Source of the DNA: CAYPXN01 sp964414715
GTDB lineage: Bacteria > UBA10199 > JADFYH01
Direction: 5' to 3'
Assembly (NCBI GenBank): GCA_964414715.1
Contig: CAYPXN010000061.1
Location: 1 to 23,477, forward strand
DNA: 23,477 nt
Shown: positions 6,738 to 14,105 of the stretch, piece by piece
How positions within the stretch are numbered: position 1 is the first letter of the stretch
How the letters are laid out: every line of letters begins with the position of its first letter
Made by a program: the position numbers and the translations under genes
Notes under the pieces: model-generated
What the model was told of the DNA's origin: nothing
What the model saw: only the letters and a program-made list of their open reading frames with translations
The model's database searches: none

Positions 6738-7655
6738 ATGAAGATTTTAATTACAGGCGGTGCGGGTTTTATTGCCTCTCATATTCAAGATGCCTATATT
6801 TCTCTCGGTCACGAAGTGGCTGTGATGGATAATCTGGTGACGGGAAACAAGAAAAACCTGAATCCGAAGGCAAAGTTTTATGAGCTTGATATTACGAGCC
6901 CTGGAGTTTTGGAAATTTTCCAGACCTTCAAGCCGGATTTGGTCAGTCATCATGCCGCTCAAATGGATGTGAGAAAATCCGTTTCAGATCCCACTTATGA
7001 TGCTCAAGTGAATGTGTTGGGTTTTATTAATTTGTTGGAAGCAGCCCGCAAAGTGGGAACGAAAAAGTTTGTTTTTTCTTCCACCGGTGGAGCCATTTAC
7101 GGAGAACAGGAATATTTTCCCGCCGATGAAAAACATCCGAAAAATCCTGCTTCGCCTTATGGTCTGACTAAATTTGTGGGCGAAGAATATTTAAAGCTTT
7201 ATGAGCGACTTTACGGCATTCAACACACGATCCTCCGATATGCCAATATTTATGGTCCTCGCCAGAATCCTCATGGAGAGGCAGGTGTGGTAGCCATTTT
7301 TTGTCAGAAACTTTTGAAGGGAGAAAGTCCCATCATTAATGGGGATGGTAAGCAAACGCGAGATTATGTGTTTGTGGAGGATGTGGTCCGTGCGAATGTG
7401 GCGGTACTCGATGAAAAAATCACGGGAGTATTTAATGTGGGTACCGGTATTGAGAGTGATGTGAATGATTTGGCAAAAGTTTTGGGAAAACTCTCTGGAA
7501 AAGAAAATTTTGAACACGGTCCTTCGAAAGCTGGAGAACAGCGTCGGAGTGTCATTACGGCAGCTCTTGCGGAAAAAACTTTTGGCTGGAAACCCAAGGT
7601 AAAATTGGAAGAAGGTCTGGAAAAGACTTTCCAGTGGTTCAAAGAAGCCAAGTGA
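6738..7655 (+). CDS. NAD-dependent epimerase/dehydratase (extended SDR, UDP-glucose 4-epimerase-like)
   Basis: This 305-residue protein is an extended short-chain dehydrogenase acting on nucleotide sugars. The N-terminus MKILITGGAGFIASH is the Rossmann NAD-binding motif, with Ala in place of the third Gly of G-x-x-G-x-x-G. HHAAQMDVRKSV, FVFSSTGGAIYG and YGLTKFVGEEYL give the catalytic Ser-Tyr-x3-Lys set (Tyr141, Lys145). LRYANIYGPRQNPHGEAGVVAIF and DYVFVEDVVRAN are typical of the sugar-epimerase subgroup. The substrate cannot be fixed: GalE-like 4-epimerase is most likely, a dehydratase or other epimerase is possible. The frame is open upstream to TTG 6603, but those 45 codons read through the palindromic element. 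The ATG at 6738 starts exactly at the conserved domain and has GGAGG 10 nt upstream. The DUF2400 gene follows after a repeat. Likely role: envelope polysaccharide precursor supply. Confidence 0.92.
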   Translation: MKILITGGAGFIASHIQDAYISLGHEVAVMDNLVTGNKKNLNPKAKFYELDITSPGVLEIFQTFKPDLVSHHAAQMDVRKSVSDPTYDAQVNVLGFINLLEAARKVGTKKFVFSSTGGAIYGEQEYFPADEKHPKNPASPYGLTKFVGEEYLKLYERLYGIQHTILRYANIYGPRQNPHGEAGVVAIFCQKLLKGESPIINGDGKQTRDYVFVEDVVRANVAVLDEKITGVFNVGTGIESDVNDLAKVLGKLSGKENFEHGPSKAGEQRRSVITAALAEKTFGWKPKVKLEEGLEKTFQWFKEAK

Positions 7656-7657
7656 TT

Positions 7658-7746
7658 TGTCATCGCGAGGACGTGCTCCGCACGGACGTGGCGATCCCGC
7701 AGGTGCACTCACGGGATTGCAACGGCCTGTCAGCCTCGCAAGGACA
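7658..7746. repeat. MITE-like palindromic repeat between the epimerase and DUF2400 genes
   Basis: The ends TGTCATCGCGAGG (7658-7670) and CCTCGCAAGGACA (7734-7746) are imperfect inverted repeats. Further in, GTGGCGATCCCG pairs imperfectly with CGGGATTGCAAC. A small hairpin CGTGC-TCC-GCACG lies in the left half. The sequence resembles the widespread GTCATTGCGAGG...GTGGCAATC class of short repeats. The last bases, AAGGA (7740-7744), lie 8 nt before the GTG start at 7753 and serve as its ribosome binding site. The 97-nt gap holds nothing else. Confidence 0.7.
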
Positions 7747-7752
7747 TCTAAA

Positions 7753-8553
7753 GTGAAGCATATCCTTAAATTAAAAGAACCCCTCGAACAACTTTATCAA
7801 AACTACTCCTACGAATATCTCAAAAGTGATCCTCTCTGGTTTGCGCATCAATATAAAGATCCGTTGGATCAAGAATTGGTTGCATTTATCGCTTCTGCTT
7901 TTGCTTATGGTTCCGTTCCGCAGATTTTTAAAGGAGTTGAATCTATCCTTAAACCCCTGGGCTCCCAACCCCTTGAGAAGTTAAAATCCATTTCTTTTAA
8001 AGGAGTTTATAAAAACTTTTCGTATCGTTTTCATAAAGAAAATGAATTGAAGATTTTTCTTCAGCTTTTGGCGGAAGTTTATCGTCGTTATCATTCTCTT
8101 AAAAAATTATTTCAAAAACATTATCGTGCCAAAGATGAAAATATTTCGGAATCTTTGAGTAGCTTTGTGGATGAAATTCTATCGTTCGATGCATCAGCCA
8201 AAAACAATTCCAAAATCACATTTCTATTTTCTTCTCCTCGAAGGGCTTCTTCCTGCAAACGCATGATTCTTTTTTTGAGATGGATGGTGAGAAGAGGGGA
8301 TAAACTTGATTTGGGTTTTTGGGATTTTGTTTCTCCTTCTCAATTGGTGATTCCTTTGGATACCCATATTCAATGGGTTGCTTCGGCGCTTGGACTTACG
8401 CAACGCAAATCTCCCAATTGGAAAATGGCCGAGGAAATTACCCAAAACTTGAAACTCCTTGATCCGGAAGATCCTGTTAAATATGATTTTGCACTGACCC
8501 GCTTGGGAATTTTAGGTTTAGAACCTCCTGAATCTTTGAAGAGTTTTTTTTAA
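7753..8553 (+). CDS. TIGR02757 family protein (DUF2400)
   Basis: The 266-residue protein matches my memory of the TIGR02757/DUF2400 family along its length. Family hallmarks are DPLDQELVAFIASAFAYGSV near the N-terminus, FLRWMVRRGDKLDLGFWDFVSPSQLVIPLDTHIQWVASALGL in the middle, and LLDPEDPVKYDFALTRLGIL near the end. The function is unknown; the helical build and the LDTH and LxRLGI elements recall helix-hairpin-helix DNA glycosylase-like folds, but that is only an impression. The frame is open back to TTG 7657, but those 32 codons are translated repeat. I place the start at GTG 7753, where family similarity begins and AAGGA stands 8 nt upstream. It may be cotranscribed with the epimerase 97 nt upstream. 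A 21-bp palindrome that can terminate follows. Confidence 0.85.
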   Translation: MKHILKLKEPLEQLYQNYSYEYLKSDPLWFAHQYKDPLDQELVAFIASAFAYGSVPQIFKGVESILKPLGSQPLEKLKSISFKGVYKNFSYRFHKENELKIFLQLLAEVYRRYHSLKKLFQKHYRAKDENISESLSSFVDEILSFDASAKNNSKITFLFSSPRRASSCKRMILFLRWMVRRGDKLDLGFWDFVSPSQLVIPLDTHIQWVASALGLTQRKSPNWKMAEEITQNLKLLDPEDPVKYDFALTRLGILGLEPPESLKSFF

Positions 8554-8576
8554 AATCTTATATTTCAATACTTTGC

Positions 8577-8597
8577 GAAAAGTGCCTGGCACTTTTC
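8577..8597. terminator. 21-bp palindrome, terminator-like or REP-like
   Basis: AAAAGTGCC (8578-8586) and GGCACTTTT (8588-8596) form a perfect stem around T8587, extended by one G-C pair. The A run on one side and T run on the other make it a possible bidirectional terminator after the DUF2400 gene. From memory the same AAAAGTGCC...GGCACTTTT core recurs near REP-type transposase genes in other bacteria, so it may instead be a mobile repeat. It lies 27 nt before the next gene. Confidence 0.55.
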
Positions 8598-8623
8598 TGA
8601 GAAAATTGTGATAAAATAAAGTT

Positions 8624-9784
8624 ATGATTCAGTGGGATGACGAAGAGGTTTTTGCCAGTTCGGATGAGTTTTTCGCAGGACTGCTTGCCGAAATCAAACA
8701 AGCCAAAAAAAGTATCGATTTTGAAGTTTATATTTTCGAGTTGGATCGCTTGGGAGATCGGGTTTTGTCTGCCCTGAAAGATGCAGCTGCCCGAGGGGTG
8801 CAGGTGCGCTTGATGGTGGATGGAGTGGGTTCTCCCGACTGGAATGCTTCTCTTCTCAAGGAGCTTGAACAAACCAAGGTGAATGCACGGATATATCGAC
8901 CTTATCCCTGGGTAAAAATTGGAGCGCGTTTTTATCCTAGAATGTTGATGTTGCACCGATTGGGGACCTGGTTTCGACGATTGAACCGACGTAATCATCG
9001 TAAAGCCTGTGTAATTGATTCCAAAGTGGCGTGGGTGGGCAGTATGAATGTCGATGAGAAGTTGATGCGTTCTTATGTGGGACATGATGCCTGGCGCGAA
9101 ACAGGAGTTCGGATTCAGGGTGCAGCGATAGAAGTTTTGAGTTTTGCTTTTGAGCGTGCCTGGATGATGGCTTGGGCGGGCAGGCCACGATCTTTTCATT
9201 TAAGAAAAAGTAATGTGAAAAGCATGAGCTTGTTTTGGAAAAGAAACCCTCTCGTTCGTTTAAATTTGTCTTTTTATCTTCGGAATCTTTATTACCAGGA
9301 TTTATTGGAGCATCTTCATACGGCCCATCATCGCATCTGGATTACATCGGCCTATTTTATTCCCTCGGGTCCTATTTTGAGTGCATTACGTATTGCTGCT
9401 CGTACGGGAGTGGATGTGAGAATTCTCGTTTCTCAAAAAATGGATGTGAAGCTGGTGCGTTGGGTTACCACGATGGTTTTGGAAGGTTTGTTGGGCGCAG
9501 GAGTGAGGGTTTTTGAATATGAACCCCGAGTTTTACATGCCAAGAGTATGATTGTGGATCATTGGGGGATGGTGGGAAGTAGTAACTTTAATCATCGTAG
9601 TTTGATTCATGATCTGGAAGTGGATGTCGTTGTTCAAAAAGTCAAAACTTTGACGGATTTGGAGAAATATTTCCTCCGAGACCTCGATAATTCAAGAGAG
9701 TTAAGAAAACATCACTGGAAAAAGGGACGTTGGTTTCAAAGATTCTTTGGGAAAATATTTTTCTATCTCAGATATTGGTTGTAA
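8624..9784 (+). CDS. Phospholipase D-like protein, cardiolipin synthase type (two HKD motifs)
   Basis: The 386-residue protein has two phospholipase D units. Each has a catalytic H-x-K-x4-D motif: HRKACVID (His125, Lys127, Asp132) followed by VGSMN, and HAKSMIVD (His305, Lys307, Asp312) followed by VGSSNFNHRS. IDFEVYIFELDRLGDRVLSAL, ARGVQVRLMVDG and ITSAYFIPS are the flanking strands typical of bacterial cardiolipin synthases. These enzymes move a phosphatidyl group to phosphatidylglycerol or a related acceptor at the inner membrane. There are no N-terminal membrane helices, so it resembles the ClsB-type more than ClsA. Other PLD transphosphatidylases cannot be excluded. The ATG at 8624 has no Shine-Dalgarno sequence; TAAAAT (8612-8617) ends 6 nt before it. 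The unknown paralogue family begins 120 nt downstream on the same strand. Confidence 0.9.
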   Translation: MIQWDDEEVFASSDEFFAGLLAEIKQAKKSIDFEVYIFELDRLGDRVLSALKDAAARGVQVRLMVDGVGSPDWNASLLKELEQTKVNARIYRPYPWVKIGARFYPRMLMLHRLGTWFRRLNRRNHRKACVIDSKVAWVGSMNVDEKLMRSYVGHDAWRETGVRIQGAAIEVLSFAFERAWMMAWAGRPRSFHLRKSNVKSMSLFWKRNPLVRLNLSFYLRNLYYQDLLEHLHTAHHRIWITSAYFIPSGPILSALRIAARTGVDVRILVSQKMDVKLVRWVTTMVLEGLLGAGVRVFEYEPRVLHAKSMIVDHWGMVGSSNFNHRSLIHDLEVDVVVQKVKTLTDLEKYFLRDLDNSRELRKHHWKKGRWFQRFFGKIFFYLRYWL

Positions 9785-9799
9785 GTGGCCATATTTTTA

Positions 9800-9829
9800 G
9801 CAACTATTCTAAATCTCTATCGAAAAGTT
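9800..9829 (+). promoter_or_regulatory. Shared upstream block, copy 1
   Basis: GCAACTATTC...TCGAAAAGTT: the GCAACT core (9800-9805) and TCGAAAAGTT (9820-9829) are identical, at identical spacing, to the block before the third paralogue. A TTGAAA-17-TTAAGA pair (9828-9833, 9851-9856) could be the promoter. A hairpin CTTCGG/CCGAAG (9876-9894) lies 10 nt before the start codon. Confidence 0.4.
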
Positions 9830-9904
9830 GAAAAACAAGGTTTAGCAAATTTAAGAGGGACTCTTCGCTACTTTTCTTCGGGGGCGCACCGAAGATGAGT
9901 AAAC

Positions 9905-11950
9905 ATGACAGTTCATATTGACGGCATTCAACTCAACGAAGATTGTTTTCAAGCTCCACCCGCACCTTCAACGAGTCGTCATGCTAGACATGGTGACGCT
10001 CCTGCTCCCCAAGCTCAATGTTCGGGAACCTTTCATTTTCATGTTAGAGAAGGTGAAAGGGCTACAAGCATCAATCAAGACATCCCTTTTATACGTCGAG
10101 GAACAAACATCGTTCCGGACCCTGCTGCAAATGATATTGCCAATTTACAGGTAAGTACCTATCGACTCAATGAAGTATTGAATCAAGCCGATACCCAGAG
10201 GCTATTTACTTTAGCGACTTTGGTTGAAGGATTTACTCGTGATTACACTCGTAACACTCTTTTGAGTCCGGATCGTGAACCTCGTTTAAATCCTCGTAAT
10301 AACAATGCTCAAGCAATCCAGAATCTAAGAAGCGAAATATTAAGAGAATCTCAAGATTTATCCAAAACCATATCCAATTTTATATTGTATGGAGATCTGG
10401 ATCGTCCTGATTCAGTACAGTTGGGATTATTGAGAAGCTCCCTGGAGCTCATTTTTAGAGAAGGCCCTAATAGTCGTAGCAACTTGTCGGCCGTGATGCC
10501 CGCCATGGTAACTTGTAATCATAATTCTTTTGGATCTGCCAGTTCGGAAGTTTCGAGATCTCATGCCTTGTTAAATGCCTTTTTTATTTCGAGAAGATTT
10601 CATGAAAGGCTTATGGCTCATTTGCCTGAAGAATTGAAAAATCGTTTAAAAAGTTTCTTTGTCGAATTGAATCAATATCTATTTTTGGGTACTCCGTCAT
10701 TAAATGAGTTGAGAGCTTCAATGAGACCTTTGGCTTGGGATCTCTATCGTTTGGCTCCTCAAGGAAATCCCCCCGCAAGAATTAATCTCTATGCGGTATT
10801 GCAAGAAACCTTAAGTGGACCGATTGTGAATCCCAATGTTTGCGATGTGAGAGAAAGCGACTCTTTGCAAGGTCTTGAAACGCGCCCTCCTTTTAATGTT
10901 TCGACAAGCCCCCAAACTTCCAGGCTTCGTAGTTTGGTGGGTATTCTGGCTGCATCCACAGAGAGTTTGAATGAAAATCTTTTGCGTTATGCGAGCCTTC
11001 CCGCAGCGCAAGCAATTTTTGAATCGGTATATGATACTTTGGCAACACCCGCTTCGAGACAAGCCTTAGTTGCACGGATTACCACCAATACTCAGATTGT
11101 TAGACCCCAGCATTTGAGCTCAGACTGGCTTGCTCAAAATGGCAATTTAAGAGAAGCGTTGGAAGCCTGTTTGTTTGATCCTACGCATCCTGATCGTGGA
11201 GCTGTGATTTTGAGAACCAATGCCCAGGGTCGGGTAGAAGCGCGACTGGATGTGGCCCGTTTGAGAACAGCAGTAGATCAGTTGACAAGTACCCCGAGCA
11301 CAGATCCGCAATTTCAACTTCGCTCAAATGTGTTGCGTGCGAATGTGGGACAGTTGTTAGCCTCCAACCTTACCAATCGTCGTGAGTTTCAGGCAACGGT
11401 GCTTGCTCTCATGTATCATTTGTTCGGAGATCGGGGGCAGAATTCAGCGATCCGAGCTTTTGTGCCCCGAGGTGATGGAAATGGAGAAGTGATTCAGGTT
11501 CCCTTAATCATTGACGAGCCTACTCGTGGAGATTTGGAAAGATTTTACGAGGAAACCATCCGGGATTTGGGACGTCGGGATGCCTATACAGAAACTTTGG
11601 TACCTGTGGTTCAAGGAATTACTTGTGCTGCAGGCGGCGGATTGCTGTTAGCCAGTGGATTGACGGGTGAATTTGGCAGAAATCAATTTGGACCGATGGC
11701 CGCGGGCGGAGGTTTTGGTTTGGGAGTAGGTTGTGCCCCCTTGATTGATCGAGCTGCAACTGGAGTCCCCCAAAATGCTTATCGACGATGGGCCACAGTG
11801 GGAGGGCCTACGGGAGTGGGTTTGGGAGTTTTATTGGGCTTTTTACCCATGATCATTTCTGCGGCTCAAGGAGGGGATCATCCTTCCACACCTCCCATGA
11901 TTACAATTAATCTCGGAGGACGCAATCCGGTGACGGGTTGGGGACAATAA
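9905..11950 (+). CDS. Uncharacterised paralogue family protein, copy 1 (C-terminal GRNP tail)
   Basis: I do not recognise this 681-residue protein. It is the first and longest of three tandem homologues. It starts MTVHIDGIQLNEDCF, with Cys14 shared by all three; a second Cys (39) precedes a short strand GTFHFHVRE. The body is mostly helical, with FILYGDLDRPDSVQLG (about 159-174), YLFLGTPSLNELR and RPLAWDLY (258-281), and NRREFQATVLALMYHLFGD (491-509) shared with copy 2. The C-terminal ~120 residues are glycine-rich and hydrophobic: GITCAAGGGLLLASGL (571-586), AAGGGFGLGVGCAPL (599-613) and GGPTGVGLGVLLGFLPMII (633-651), probably membrane-inserted, with Cys574 and Cys610 conserved. The chain ends GGRNPVTGWGQ. 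There is no signal peptide. It may be membrane-inserted or exported by an unusual route. No enzyme motif is visible. Confidence 0.85.
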   Translation: MTVHIDGIQLNEDCFQAPPAPSTSRHARHGDAPAPQAQCSGTFHFHVREGERATSINQDIPFIRRGTNIVPDPAANDIANLQVSTYRLNEVLNQADTQRLFTLATLVEGFTRDYTRNTLLSPDREPRLNPRNNNAQAIQNLRSEILRESQDLSKTISNFILYGDLDRPDSVQLGLLRSSLELIFREGPNSRSNLSAVMPAMVTCNHNSFGSASSEVSRSHALLNAFFISRRFHERLMAHLPEELKNRLKSFFVELNQYLFLGTPSLNELRASMRPLAWDLYRLAPQGNPPARINLYAVLQETLSGPIVNPNVCDVRESDSLQGLETRPPFNVSTSPQTSRLRSLVGILAASTESLNENLLRYASLPAAQAIFESVYDTLATPASRQALVARITTNTQIVRPQHLSSDWLAQNGNLREALEACLFDPTHPDRGAVILRTNAQGRVEARLDVARLRTAVDQLTSTPSTDPQFQLRSNVLRANVGQLLASNLTNRREFQATVLALMYHLFGDRGQNSAIRAFVPRGDGNGEVIQVPLIIDEPTRGDLERFYEETIRDLGRRDAYTETLVPVVQGITCAAGGGLLLASGLTGEFGRNQFGPMAAGGGFGLGVGCAPLIDRAATGVPQNAYRRWATVGGPTGVGLGVLLGFLPMIISAAQGGDHPSTPPMITINLGGRNPVTGWGQ

Positions 11951-11965
11951 GCTCAAGGCTTTCTA

Positions 11966-12003
11966 GCAACTTTCTTTGCAATTTTCCGATTTAGGAATAT
12001 ATC
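11966..12003 (+). promoter_or_regulatory. Shared upstream block, copy 2, with a putative promoter
   Basis: GCAACTTTC (11966-11974) and CCGA (11986-11989) line up with the block before copies 1 and 3. TTGCAA (11976-11981) and TATATC (11998-12003), 16 nt apart, are a plausible promoter. Downstream AAGATAGCACC (12020-12030) resembles AAGATAGCATACACC before copy 3. Confidence 0.4.
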
Positions 12004-12062
12004 TTTTTAACAAGGGAAGAAGATAGCACCTGATTTTCACTTTTTATCAAGTGGGGTGCTCT

Positions 12063-13943
12063 ATGTCTGTGACGATTGACTCTCTTGTTCCAAACTCTGA
12101 TTGTATCGAAGAATTCAGACTTCGTTATAAAAGTAATGGCAAGGCAAAGCCGGAAGAAGTTGCCAGCAAACAGGCTGCTTGCGTGGTCGATGCCACGGTG
12201 AGCGTCTCCGATAATCAAAGTCAACAAAATCTCAAATTTAAGCATCCTCAAGATGATTTCATACTTCCTATTGAGCTGAATAGCCCAGTGGTGAGGAGTG
12301 TTGTGTTGCAGGCGGGCTTTGAGCAAAAGAGTCCCGCGGTGCAAGGTCTTATCAATCAAGCTCTCACATTTAGTTATTTTTGGAAGATGAATTACTCTGT
12401 TTTTTCCAAAACTCATCCCGAAGGAATTTTTGAGGCAGACAAGTTAATGCAGTTATTGGTCGACTTTTTTACCCTGGGTGATTTGCAGCATCCGAGCAAA
12501 ATTCAGGAATCAAAATTTCGGGATCTGATAATTCGAATGACAAATTTGGAGCCCGTTCAAAAAGACTTTTTTGTTTCTGCCGATCCGAGTGAAAAACATA
12601 ATTTGGACAATTTGCTTGATGAAGATCAGGTAAAACTTTTGAGCTCCGATGCGGTCCAAAGAATTTCTGCCTTAAAAAATATGATTCAATTTTTGCAAAA
12701 ACTCGATTCAAGTCTTAAGCTTGCTTTGGGTGATGAAGTTTTGAAGAGAGAAATTCAGCAAAGCGAAGCCTTGATTTTATCTTATCTTTTTACATCCCAA
12801 ACAGATTGGGAATCTCTTCAAAAAAATCTCAGAAAAACTGCGCAAGATGTTTATGTTCCCGCTCCCCAATATTATGAAATCTTGGGAAATGCTTTGAATG
12901 ATTTTGCAAAACTTCCTTTGTTTCAAGCAAATAGTCCGTCAAAAATAAACCTGGATTTGTTGCAAGCATGGTTGCTAAATCCCTTGAGGAAAAAAGAGCT
13001 GGAGTATGTTCAGCTCAAGCCGGATGAGGCTTTAAAAAAATCTCTTTATGACAATTTGCTGAACCAGGATCCTGGTAAAGTGTTGAGCCCTTATGCCATG
13101 GCAGTGTTGGGTTCACAAAATTTTTCTCCTGAATGGTTTAATGATTCTGAAAAACTGAAAAGAATTTTGGACACTCTTTTTGAAAATATAAAATTCATAG
13201 AAGATTCCAAGGGAAATTTGCAGATTGATCCGGAAGCATTCCGTTTTCTGGCTTTTCAGGTGGATACGAGTGTGGAAGGGCAGATTAATGAACGGCGCGA
13301 GTTTGCAGCAGGTTATTTGTCCGTTTTGATTTTTTATTTTGGAGATCCACTTCAGAAATCCGTCACTTGGAATCTTTTTCATCATGGAGAAATGGGCAAA
13401 GAAGAAATTATATTAAGCGATGATCATCTCAAAACCCTTCGCGCAAGCTATATTGCCCTCAAGGCTCGTCTCGAATCTTCCGTTTTTCATACGGAAACGA
13501 ATTTGCCCTTGTTGGAAGGGGGCTTGTGTCTTGTGGGAGCAGGGATAACAGCGTGGGGTGTTTCGGATGAACATGATCGGATCAATGCAAAAACTTATGC
13601 GGGAGCCGGAATTGCCGGATTGGGATGTTCTTCATTAATTACCCATTACACCCTTTCGCAGGGAAAACCTGATTTGTATTGGAAAGATTTGATGGGAGGA
13701 GGAGTGGGTTTGCTTTTAGGTTTGGGAATTCCATTTGCATTGGATTATTTTTCACAAAGTGACGGAAAGAGAACAAGGGAGGAAGGTACTCAGCCCCCAA
13801 TGCAGATACCGCATTATAGTTTTCCTCCCTTGAAGCCCATTCCTTTTCCTAATCCCTTTAAACCGACTCCCTTTCCGTGGAAGCCTCCCCATTCGAACCC
13901 TGATTCAGAGGGAAGAAATCCCTCGGATGGTTTTGGCCCCTGA
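12063..13943 (+). CDS. Uncharacterised paralogue family protein, copy 2 (C-terminal GRNP tail)
   Basis: The second tandem homologue has 626 residues from ATG 12063, chosen because MSVTIDSLVPNSDC aligns with the starts of the other copies; an ATG four codons earlier lacks that match. Cys14 and Cys40 are conserved. Shared body motifs include WKMNYSVFSKTHPEG (107-121), FFTLGDLQHPSKIQ (135-148), a helix before AQDVY (260-264), and ERREFAAGYLSVLIFYFGDPLQKS (410-433). Glycine-rich hydrophobic segments follow: LLEGGLCLVGAGITAWGV, AGAGIAGLGCSSLI and GGGVGLLLGLGIPFAL (545-560), with Cys489 and Cys522 conserved. A proline-rich stretch (about 578-613, rich in PFP and KP) follows the last hydrophobic segment, then the tail EGRNPSDGFGP. 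No signal peptide is seen. Function unknown; membrane association inferred. Confidence 0.85.
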   Translation: MSVTIDSLVPNSDCIEEFRLRYKSNGKAKPEEVASKQAACVVDATVSVSDNQSQQNLKFKHPQDDFILPIELNSPVVRSVVLQAGFEQKSPAVQGLINQALTFSYFWKMNYSVFSKTHPEGIFEADKLMQLLVDFFTLGDLQHPSKIQESKFRDLIIRMTNLEPVQKDFFVSADPSEKHNLDNLLDEDQVKLLSSDAVQRISALKNMIQFLQKLDSSLKLALGDEVLKREIQQSEALILSYLFTSQTDWESLQKNLRKTAQDVYVPAPQYYEILGNALNDFAKLPLFQANSPSKINLDLLQAWLLNPLRKKELEYVQLKPDEALKKSLYDNLLNQDPGKVLSPYAMAVLGSQNFSPEWFNDSEKLKRILDTLFENIKFIEDSKGNLQIDPEAFRFLAFQVDTSVEGQINERREFAAGYLSVLIFYFGDPLQKSVTWNLFHHGEMGKEEIILSDDHLKTLRASYIALKARLESSVFHTETNLPLLEGGLCLVGAGITAWGVSDEHDRINAKTYAGAGIAGLGCSSLITHYTLSQGKPDLYWKDLMGGGVGLLLGLGIPFALDYFSQSDGKRTREEGTQPPMQIPHYSFPPLKPIPFPNPFKPTPFPWKPPHSNPDSEGRNPSDGFGP

Positions 13944-13951
13944 TTTTTGAG

Positions 13952-13981
13952 GCAACTTTTCCTTTGTCTTTTCGAAAAGTT
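13952..13981 (+). promoter_or_regulatory. Shared upstream block, copy 3
   Basis: GCAACT (13952-13957) and TCGAAAAGTT (13972-13981) repeat the block before copy 1 at the same 14-nt internal spacing. The block starts 8 nt after the stop of copy 2. TTGTCT (13964-13969) and TACTAG (13985-13990) are a weak promoter match. Confidence 0.4.
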
Positions 13982-14024
13982 TCATACTAGTTTCTTTTAA
14001 GATAGCATACACCCGATGAGGGTG

Positions 14025-14056
14025 GTCAGGGGGAGCTATCGGAAGCTTCTCCTGAC
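14025..14056 (+). repeat. 13-bp stem-loop in the leader of paralogue copy 3
   Basis: GTCAGGGGGAGCT (14025-14037) pairs with AGCTTCTCCTGAC (14044-14056) around loop ATCGGA. All 13 positions pair in + strand RNA, two of them as G-U wobbles. The first 11 bases are the exact reverse complement of CTCCCCCTGAC at 6690-6700 in the epimerase-leader element, which suggests a decayed inverted relative. It lies about 50 nt before the start codon and has no counterpart in the leaders of copies 1 and 2. Confidence 0.5.
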
Positions 14057-14105
14057 TTTAGCGAGTTTTGGCTTTGCCAGGACGAGCGAATATCAGGGGG
14101 CATAC

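Noticed and set aside
14016..14105. N-terminal extension of paralogue copy 3 that looks like a signal peptide (basic start, then LLLTLASFGFA)
   Set aside because: MSVVID at 14106 aligns exactly with the starts of the other two copies, and the extension reads through a stem-loop in the leader.
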